A DNA stretch of 18,686 bases from the NCBI GenBank assembly GCA_041477005.1, contig JBGOUJ010000081.1:1-18686 (forward strand). Direction: 5' to 3'. Below are positions 12,853-18,686 of this stretch, in pieces; the first letter of the stretch is position 1, and every line of letters starts with the position of its first letter. The stretch is from JBGOUJ01 sp041477005. GTDB taxonomy: Bacteria > Acidobacteriota > Terriglobia > Bryobacterales > JACQDG01. The notes under the pieces are model-generated. The model was not told the DNA's origin. It was given only the letters and a program-made list of their open reading frames with translations, and searched no databases. The translations under genes and the position numbers were made by a program.

Positions 12853-14937
12853 ATGTGGAGAAATCGGAGATGGTACGTTGCCGGAGGCTGGCTGGCCGTG
12901 TCTCTGGCCCTGGGGGCGGATAAGAGCTGGGAAGAGAAGTTTCGCCAGGTTCCGCAGCCGGAGCGCGTAAGGGAATACATAAAGGCGATGTCGAAGGAGC
13001 CGCACCACGCCGGGTCGCCGGCCGGCAAGCGCGTCGCCGAGTACGTGCTGGCCAGGTTCCGCGAGTGGGGCCTGGAGGCGCAGATCGAGGAGTTTGAGGC
13101 GCTGCTGCCCACCCCGCGGCAGCGCTCGCTGGAGCTCGTCGAGCCCGAGAAATTCACCGCGACGCTGCAGGAGCCGCCGATCGCCGAAGACCAGGACTCC
13201 ACCGACGCCGGCCAGTTGCCAACCTTTAATGCCTACTCGCCGGACGGGGACGTATCGGCCCAGGTCGTCTACGTCAACTATGGCGTACTCGCCGACTACC
13301 AGCAACTGGCGAAGCTGGGCATCGAGGTTGGCGGCAAGATCGTACTGGCCCGCTACGGCGGCGGCTGGCGCGGCATCAAGCCGAAGCTCGCGGCCGAGCA
13401 CGGGGCGATCGGCTGCCTGATTTATTCCGACCCGCGGGACGACGGCTACTTCAAGGGCGACGTGTATCCGCGCGGCGCCTTTCGCCCGCCGGACGGAGTG
13501 CAGCGCGGCAGCACCATGGACATGCCGCTCTACTCCGGCGATCCGCTCTCGCCGGGATGGGCTTCGGAGAAGGGAAGCCGCCGGCTGGACCCTCGCGAGG
13601 CCCCGGCGCTGCCGAAGATTCCGGTGCTTCCCATCTCCTACGCCGACGCCACGCCGATCCTGAAGAGCTTGGGCGGGCCGGTGGCGCCCGAAGCCTGGCG
13701 CGGCGCTCTGCCGCTCACCTATCACGTGGGTCCCGGCCCGGCCAAGGTGCGCCTGAAACTGGCCTTCAACTGGGACATCAAGCCCATCTATGACGTGATC
13801 GCCCGCATTCCCGGCTCGGAGTTTCCCGACCAGTGGGTCATTTTCGGCAACCACCACGACGCCTGGGTCAACGGGGCCCAGGACCCGGCCAGCGGCAACG
13901 CCTCCCTGATGGAAACCGCACGGGGCCTGGCCGAGATCACCAAGCTCGGCTGGAAGCCCAAGCGGACCATTCTGCTGGCGAGCTGGGACGCCGAGGAGTG
14001 GGGTCTGATCGGCTCGACCGAGTGGGGCGAAAAGCACGCCGACGAGCTGGGCCGGAAAGCCGTGGCCTACATCAATACCGACAGCAACTCGAAAGGCGTG
14101 CTCAGCGCCTCGGGCGCCCACACCCTGGAGCGGCTGCTCAATGGCACGGCGCGCGATCTGACCGACCCGCTGACCGGCAAGCCGCTTTGGGAAATGATGC
14201 TTGCGAACCGGCTGGAAAACGCGCCGACGGACGACGAGAAGAAGAAAATTACCGGCCGGGCGGACCTGCGCATCGGGCCGCCGGGCGCCGGCTCCGACTA
14301 TGTCGTGTTCCAGGAGCACCTCGGCATAGCGACGTTGAATGTCGGCTTCTCCGGCCGCGAGGCTGGCGGCATCTATCACTCGATCTACGATTCGTTCGGT
14401 TGGTATTCCCGGTTCGGGGACCCGACTTTCGTTTACGGCCGCGCCCTGGCGCAGGTGACGGGAACGCTGCTGCTGCGCCTGGCCGACGCCGATATCGTGC
14501 CGTTCGACTTCACCGGCCTGGCCGACACGCTGGCGCTCTACGTGGACGAGCTGAAGAAGCTGAAGGCCGAGGACGTGGACCTCTCGCCGCTCGATCCGGC
14601 CGTGGCCGAGATGAAGAGGGCGGCGGAAGCGTTCGAGGCGGCGCGCCAAAGCGCGAAGCCGCTCGGCCCGGACCGACTGCGCGAGCTGAACGCCGCGATC
14701 TATCGCACCGAGCGCGCCATGCTGAGGGCCGAAGGTCTGCCCGGCCGCGAATGGTACCGCCACCAGTTTTACGCCCCGGGCGTCCACACCGGCTACGAGG
14801 CGAAGACCCTTCCCGGCCTCCGCGAATCCCTCGAGCAGAAGCAATGGCCGGCCGCCCGCCTGCAGGTGGATGTGGTGAAGAAGACCATGGAAGCCGTCAC
14901 GCAGCAAATCACCGCCGCCACCGCTCTGCTGCGCTGA
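12853..14937 (+). CDS. M28B-type zinc metallopeptidase (glutamate carboxypeptidase II-like), exported
   Basis: The 694-aa protein has the three parts of this family: a PA domain near 140-300, an M28 catalytic domain and a C-terminal helical TFR-dimer-like domain from about 560. All expected active-site residues are present: His334 (NHHDAW), bridging Asp344 (QDPASGN), catalytic Glu381 and zinc ligand Glu382 (SWDAEEWGL), Asp410 (NTDSN) and His509 (IYHSIYDSF). It should use two zinc ions to release residues from peptides, probably in the periplasm or outside. I chose ATG 12853 because it gives a short signal-like N-terminus (WRNRRWYVAGGWLAVSLALGA). The frame is open back to 12685, but that extension looks non-coding and the ribosome site is weak. 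It is divergent from the lysine-rich peptide gene. Confidence 0.93.
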   Translation: MWRNRRWYVAGGWLAVSLALGADKSWEEKFRQVPQPERVREYIKAMSKEPHHAGSPAGKRVAEYVLARFREWGLEAQIEEFEALLPTPRQRSLELVEPEKFTATLQEPPIAEDQDSTDAGQLPTFNAYSPDGDVSAQVVYVNYGVLADYQQLAKLGIEVGGKIVLARYGGGWRGIKPKLAAEHGAIGCLIYSDPRDDGYFKGDVYPRGAFRPPDGVQRGSTMDMPLYSGDPLSPGWASEKGSRRLDPREAPALPKIPVLPISYADATPILKSLGGPVAPEAWRGALPLTYHVGPGPAKVRLKLAFNWDIKPIYDVIARIPGSEFPDQWVIFGNHHDAWVNGAQDPASGNASLMETARGLAEITKLGWKPKRTILLASWDAEEWGLIGSTEWGEKHADELGRKAVAYINTDSNSKGVLSASGAHTLERLLNGTARDLTDPLTGKPLWEMMLANRLENAPTDDEKKKITGRADLRIGPPGAGSDYVVFQEHLGIATLNVGFSGREAGGIYHSIYDSFGWYSRFGDPTFVYGRALAQVTGTLLLRLADADIVPFDFTGLADTLALYVDELKKLKAEDVDLSPLDPAVAEMKRAAEAFEAARQSAKPLGPDRLRELNAAIYRTERAMLRAEGLPGREWYRHQFYAPGVHTGYEAKTLPGLRESLEQKQWPAARLQVDVVKKTMEAVTQQITAATALLR

Positions 14938-15030
14938 ACGGGGTGGTGCGCAGAGACGTTTGCCTTACGGTGTAGCGCCTGAATCGTTAAAACGGCAACG
15001 TGGGGCGGGGAAGAGGCCCGTCGTTCGACC

Positions 15031-16176
15031 ATGAAGCGAGCGAGCTGGTTATGGCTGATTCTGGTCGCGCTTGGCTTTATCCTCTGCGCCGTACCCTCGC
15101 CGCACAAGAAGCCGCTCTGGCCCGGTGGGCGATTCACCGAAGCGGATCGGGCTCGCGCCCTGCAGCACGGGATCCGGTTCATCTACGGCACTGCCTGCGA
15201 TCGGCGGAATTTCGCGAGTTACGGTCCGGATTATCTGTGGTGCTTCTACTGCATCGCGTCAACCTCCGCGGACCCTGACCTCCGGAGGCTTGCCTGGGCG
15301 ATGGGCAACGAACGCGCTCACCAGTGGCGGCGTGACAACCCTACGGCGCCATTGGATGCGGATTCGGACGAGGTTGCGGACCTGGCTTACGGCAGCTACG
15401 GGGCGGACCTGCTGGGCGTCCGGGACGATCCACTGAAAGAACGGATCCGGCAGGCGGCGGCCCGCTTCTCGGCGGAAGATTATCTCGGCTTCCGGCCCAC
15501 CATCGAGCCACCGCCCAGCGACGTGCCTAAAAGGTGCTCGAAATGCGGCGCCAGGAATCCGCGCGGGCGGGATACCTGCCGGAAATGCGGCGCACGGCTG
15601 AAAATGTGGAATCGCTATGAGGTCTGGCTGGACGCGCTCATCACCACTTACTCCGGCGACCGCTACGGCGTCACCCTGGGGGCGCATTATACAGACGTGA
15701 TCCAGTGGTTGCCTGCCATGCGCCCGTATGGGCGGCGTGGCGCCGTTACCGACGACGAGTTCTACGACACCGTCTACGCCATCACGCATGTGGTCTATAC
15801 GCTGAATGATTACAGCGCGTACCGGCTCTCGCCTCGCTGGTTGCCGCAAGAATTCCAGTTTCTACGGGAGAACCTGAAAGAGGCGATCGGGGACCCGGAG
15901 ACGATGGGCGAGTTTCTGGATACGCTCCGATCGTTCGGACTCACCAATGCCGATCCGACCATTCGTGCGGGTGTGGATTACATCCTGTCTACGCAAAACA
16001 GCGACGGCAGTTGGGGCGATGTGCAGGCCCAGGATGCTTACGTTCGATATCACACGACGTGGACGGCAATCGATGGTCTGCGCGAGTACGCGTGGCGCGG
16101 GGAGGGGCTGAGCTTCGCGGCAGTGAAGAGTTCGTTAGAACAGTGGGCTCGCGCCGGCGAGCGCCTGGACCGGTGA
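15031..16176 (+). CDS. Membrane-anchored protein with zinc ribbon and QW-type toroid repeat
   Basis: I do not recognise a named family. The 381-aa protein starts with a hydrophobic segment (WLWLILVALGFILCAV, residues 6-21), a signal anchor or signal peptide. Cys71 and Cys74 form a CxxC. A zinc-ribbon-like motif lies at 169-186: Cys169-x2-Cys172-x10-Cys183-x2-Cys186. A prenyltransferase/terpene-cyclase-like QW motif lies at 312-328 (RAGVDYILSTQNSDGSW), with helical sequence around it (YAITHVVYTLNDYS at 249-262). No DxDD or DCTAE catalytic motif is seen, so cyclase activity is not supported. The gene follows the peptidase by 93 bp on the same strand. The ribosome site is weak; the start was chosen for the hydrophobic N-terminus. 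Confidence 0.75.
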   Translation: MKRASWLWLILVALGFILCAVPSPHKKPLWPGGRFTEADRARALQHGIRFIYGTACDRRNFASYGPDYLWCFYCIASTSADPDLRRLAWAMGNERAHQWRRDNPTAPLDADSDEVADLAYGSYGADLLGVRDDPLKERIRQAAARFSAEDYLGFRPTIEPPPSDVPKRCSKCGARNPRGRDTCRKCGARLKMWNRYEVWLDALITTYSGDRYGVTLGAHYTDVIQWLPAMRPYGRRGAVTDDEFYDTVYAITHVVYTLNDYSAYRLSPRWLPQEFQFLRENLKEAIGDPETMGEFLDTLRSFGLTNADPTIRAGVDYILSTQNSDGSWGDVQAQDAYVRYHTTWTAIDGLREYAWRGEGLSFAAVKSSLEQWARAGERLDR

Positions 16177-16198
16177 TCCCGGACAGAGAAGACCGGGA
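16177..16198 (+). terminator. Possible hairpin after the zinc-ribbon gene
   Basis: TCCCGG (16177-16182) pairs perfectly with CCGGGA (16193-16198) around a 10-nt loop, directly after the TGA at 16174-16176. No T-run follows, so it may be a weak or factor-assisted terminator. The convergent phosphoesterase ends at 16294. Confidence 0.3.
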
Positions 16199-16293
16199 GT
16201 CGCGGGAAACCGAATCGCCCTACTCGAGCTGACCTTCGCCGGGAGGCGCATCGTGGATTCGGAGTCACAGGTGGTTCAGCCGCTCAGCCGCCC

Positions 16294-16608
16294 TCAGTGC
16301 AGCGGCCTCCGCGCACGGGGCGGCCGGCTTTTGGATGAGGGAGCGCCGAACAGGTCCAATAGATCGTTGGCGTTGGCAGCGTCTCCCAGGAATGGCCTCA
16401 CGCCGAAGATCAGCTCCAGCGTGCGCAGCGTCGCGCTGTGGGTATAGCGAATCTGATTCGAGTAGCCGTTCCCTTTGGCGAAAGGCGAAAGCACGATCAG
16501 CCCGATGGGATTGTCGCTGCCCTCACCGCCCTCGTCCCAAGTGATGAACAGCGCGCCGCCGCTCTTGTAAGCCTGCGAATTGAGGATCTTGGGCAACTCC
16601 GTCGCCAG
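16294..16608 (-). CDS. C-terminal part of the interrupted phosphoesterase
   Basis: This continues the frame of the phosphoesterase gene after the TAG at 16609-16611. It begins LATELPKILNSQAYKSGGAL, then has FITWDEGGEGSDNPIGLIVLSP, the typical second metal-site and core strand region, and ends with the family-like DAANANDLLDLFG followed by a basic tail. It shows no further defect. No good restart exists: the first candidate is a TTG at 16596 without a ribosome site. Alone it lacks the signal peptide and first half of the active site, so it is non-functional unless the stop is read through. Confidence 0.8.
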   Translation of the reverse strand: MATELPKILNSQAYKSGGALFITWDEGGEGSDNPIGLIVLSPFAKGNGYSNQIRYTHSATLRTLELIFGVRPFLGDAANANDLLDLFGAPSSKSRPPRARRPLH

Positions 16609-17232
16609 CTAGGTGTCGCCGGTGCGGACGTCGCAGTCGTGCATATCATTGCAGAGGTTCGGGATGATGAAGTTGTAACGGGCGACCGTGCTGGCGGCCA
16701 GATCGGCCGCCAGCTCCGTGTAGGGCCGCACGTGGGCAATGCAATAGGCCGAATTGGCACTGTTGGTGTCGGTGACGTCCTCGAAGTAGATCATCGGGAC
16801 GTGCTCGGGAACATACTGTGCGGTGGCGGTGAGTGGACACTGGTTGCCCGGGATGTCCTCCGCGTAGGCCTTCCACGAGATGCCCGCGTCGCGGAGAAGC
16901 CGCACCAGGTGGAGGCGCGTGCTTTGGTGATTGGACCGCGGCTCTTTGTCGTCGAGAATTCCGAAATTGTCGCCGGCCTCGAGCCAGAGATAGTTGGCGA
17001 GGCTGGGGTGCATCCCCGACGAATAGTATTGTTCGGCGTGCGAGGCCATCGGCAGGAGCGTCTTGTTGATGTACGGCGCCTGCGAGTTGCCCTTGATGTC
17101 GGACCAATCCGTGTTCTCCATCACGATGACGAACACCGTGCGGACGGAGGCCAGTTGGGCCGAGGCGCTCGGGGCGAGACCGAGGGCGCCCAGAAGGCTT
17201 GCGATAAGGAATCTCTTCACTTCACCTTTCAT
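16609..17232 (-). CDS. Exported phosphoesterase (PF04185-like acid phosphatase family), truncated by in-frame TAG
   Basis: The N-terminal 207 residues contain a signal peptide (RFLIASLLGALGLAPSASA, cut near residue 25), the family signature FVIVMENTDWSDI with Glu39-Asn40-Thr41 at the expected catalytic metal site, and later AYCIAHVRPYTELAADL and NFIIPNLCNDMHD. Family members release phosphate from monoesters in the periplasm. The frame stops at TAG 16609-16611 after RTGDT, where homologues have a Trp (GDTWL). TGG to TAG is a single transition. The same frame resumes directly with the rest of the domain, so this is a recently broken gene, a readthrough gene or a sequence error. The start may be ATG 17232 or GTG 17220; the latter has AAAGGTG just upstream. 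Confidence 0.85.
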   Translation of the reverse strand: MKGEVKRFLIASLLGALGLAPSASAQLASVRTVFVIVMENTDWSDIKGNSQAPYINKTLLPMASHAEQYYSSGMHPSLANYLWLEAGDNFGILDDKEPRSNHQSTRLHLVRLLRDAGISWKAYAEDIPGNQCPLTATAQYVPEHVPMIYFEDVTDTNSANSAYCIAHVRPYTELAADLAASTVARYNFIIPNLCNDMHDCDVRTGDT

Positions 17233-17266
17233 GGTACTTTGTGGGTTCCGAGGTGGTCAAACGGCA

Positions 17267-18686
17267 ATGCCTTCAAGACTCCTGCTGGCTGTTCTGTGTT
17301 TTTTCGCTCCGCTTTCGGCCGGGGTGGTGCGCGTGGAGATCCAGTCGCGAACCGATGTTTTGGGAGGCCGCAGCTTTGGCCTGGCCGGCCCCTACGAGAA
17401 GATCGTCGGGAAGGTTTACTTCGCGGTCGATCCGTCCAATCCCAATAACCGGATCATCGCCGATATCGACAAGGCTCCGCGCAATGCCCAGGGCAAGGTG
17501 GAGTTTTCCTCCGACCTCTACCTGCTCCGGCCGAAGCAGGCGGACCGCGGCAACGGCGCGGTGCTGTTCGAGGTCTCGAATCGCGGCGGGAAAAGCATGG
17601 TCGGCATGTTCAACCGCGCCAGCGGCGGGAGCCGCGACCCCGCCTCCGAAGCCGACTTCGGCGACGGCTTCCTGATGCAGCAAGGCTATACCCTCGCCTG
17701 GCTCGGCTGGCAGTGGGATCCCCCGGAACAGCCGGGACTGCTGCGTCTCTACGCCCCGCGGGTTCCCGGCATCAAGGGCCTGGTCCGCTCCGAATTCATG
17801 CCCACCGTGACGATCACTTCGCAGACGCTCGCCGACCGCACCATGATCCCGTATCTGGTCGCCGATCCCAATGACGCGAGCGCCACGCTGACCGTGCGCG
17901 ACAAGATCGAGTCGCCGCGAAAGACGATTCCCCGCAGCCAATGGAAGTTTTCCGCCGACCGCGGGCACGTGGAAATGGCCGCCGGCTTCGAGCCGCATCG
18001 CATCTACGAGGTTGTTTACACCTCTGAAGATCCGGTGCTGGTGGGCCTGGGGCCGGCCGCCATGCGGGACTATCTTTCCTACCTCAAGTACGAGCAGAAG
18101 GCCGTGCGCCGCGCCTACGGCTTCGGCGTCTCGCAGAGCGGCCGTTTCCTGCGGACGTTTCTCTATTACGGCTTCAACCAGGATAAGGGCGGCCGCAAAG
18201 TTCTGGACGGCGTGATGGCTCACGTGGCCGGCGCCGGGCGGGGCAGCTTCAACCACCGGTTTGCGCAGGCGTCAAGAGACGGCCACCCGTACATCAACTT
18301 CTTCTATCCAACGGACATCTTCCCGTTCACCGACGTCGCGCAGAACGATCCGGAGACCGGCGTGACCGACGGATTGCTGACGCATCCCGGCTCGCCCGAG
18401 CTGCTGCCGAAGATCTTCTATACGAACTCGGAATATGAGTACTGGGGCCGCGCCGCCTCGCTCATTCACACGACGGTCGACGGCAAGACCGACGCGCCGC
18501 TCATGGACAACGTGCGGATTTATCTCCTCGCGGCTGGACAGCATGGTCCCGGGGCGTTCCCGCCCACGCAGACGATCGGACAGCAGCGCAACAACCCGCT
18601 CGACTACCGATGGGCCATGAAGGCGCTGCTGCTCGCCATGGATCGGTGGACGGCCGACGGTACCGCGCCTCCGCCGAGCCGTTATC
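17267..18686 (+). CDS. Exported alpha/beta hydrolase domain protein (PF20091-like), 3' end beyond the window
   Basis: The frame is open for 473 codons to the right edge. It begins with a signal peptide (SRLLLAVLCFFAPLSAG, cut near residue 19). The N-terminal domain is typical of this family (GLAGPYEKIVGKVYFAVDP, VLFEVSNRGGK, GYTLAWLGWQWD). The nucleophile motif YGFGVSQSGRFLR places a likely catalytic Ser289, and LLAAGQHGPG near 425-434 may carry the catalytic His. Substrates of these hydrolases are mostly unknown. AGGTGG lies about 10 nt before the ATG. The gene is divergent from the phosphoesterase, with only 34 bp between the starts. Confidence 0.9.
   Translation, partial: MPSRLLLAVLCFFAPLSAGVVRVEIQSRTDVLGGRSFGLAGPYEKIVGKVYFAVDPSNPNNRIIADIDKAPRNAQGKVEFSSDLYLLRPKQADRGNGAVLFEVSNRGGKSMVGMFNRASGGSRDPASEADFGDGFLMQQGYTLAWLGWQWDPPEQPGLLRLYAPRVPGIKGLVRSEFMPTVTITSQTLADRTMIPYLVADPNDASATLTVRDKIESPRKTIPRSQWKFSADRGHVEMAAGFEPHRIYEVVYTSEDPVLVGLGPAAMRDYLSYLKYEQKAVRRAYGFGVSQSGRFLRTFLYYGFNQDKGGRKVLDGVMAHVAGAGRGSFNHRFAQASRDGHPYINFFYPTDIFPFTDVAQNDPETGVTDGLLTHPGSPELLPKIFYTNSEYEYWGRAASLIHTTVDGKTDAPLMDNVRIYLLAAGQHGPGAFPPTQTIGQQRNNPLDYRWAMKALLLAMDRWTADGTAPPPSRY

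Noticed and set aside
12679..14907. 742-codon minus-strand open frame opposite the peptidase gene
   Set aside because: It is antisense to a peptidase with all active-site residues present; its sequence is Arg/Gly/Leu-rich with no domain pattern.
4176..16611. Genome-wide reassignment of TAG as a sense codon
   Set aside because: Several intact genes in the window end in TAG, one of them with TAG followed directly by TAA, and the two internal TAGs stand for different residues.
17273..18256. Minus-strand open frame opposite the alpha/beta hydrolase
   Set aside because: The plus strand has the signal peptide and the nucleophile motif of a known family; the minus frame is a shadow.

Overview
The window is GC-rich, densely coded chromosomal DNA. 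The gene content points to the Acidobacteriota, most like Bryobacterales/Solibacter: serine/threonine kinases fused to WD40-like propellers, a GYD-domain protein, a multi-repeat 'choice-of-anchor D' exported protein, an M28B peptidase, a PF04185-type phosphoesterase and a PF20091-type alpha/beta hydrolase. This assignment rests on recognised families, not on a marker gene. No rRNA, tRNA, CRISPR array, transposase or phage gene is visible.

Layout: (1) 1-1221, minus: a Tat-signal DegT/DnrJ/EryC1/StrS aminotransferase, cut by the left edge, behind a consensus sigma-70-type promoter. (2) 1222-1691: a non-coding stretch with inverted and direct repeats. (3) 1692-5270, minus: a decaying signalling cluster. 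It holds a receptor-type Ser/Thr kinase whose kinase and propeller halves are separated by one in-frame TAG, then a second kinase overlapping it by ATGA that has lost most of its catalytic domain and all of its sensor domain, then an intact GYD gene. (4) 5402-5700: a 176-bp nested palindromic element abutting a 41-codon scrap of an enolase-superfamily gene. (5) 5702-10015, minus: a compact three-gene run of exported proteins (Ig-like membrane protein, propeller-like protein, 885-aa repeat protein). (6) 10159-12296, minus: an OmpR-type regulator and its sensor kinase, in the order regulator then kinase. (7) 12414-12581, minus: a tiny lysine-rich exported protein with its own terminator. (8) 12853-16176, plus: an M28B metallopeptidase, then a membrane-anchored protein combining a zinc ribbon with a QW-type toroid repeat. 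(9) 16294-17232, minus: a phosphoesterase interrupted by an in-frame TAG. (10) 17267 to the right edge, plus: an alpha/beta hydrolase starting 34 bp from the divergent phosphoesterase.

Theme: most products carry export signals or membrane anchors (aminotransferase, kinase receptor, envelope cassette, sensor kinase, lysine-rich peptide, peptidase, phosphoesterase, hydrolase). The window therefore reads as envelope, extracellular degradation and environmental sensing. The most unusual signals are two otherwise intact genes each broken by a single UAG, a kinase remnant with an internal deletion, the composite palindrome beside a gene scrap, and the zinc-ribbon/QW protein. I see no clearly new multi-gene system; the three-gene envelope cassette is the best candidate for an undescribed functional unit.
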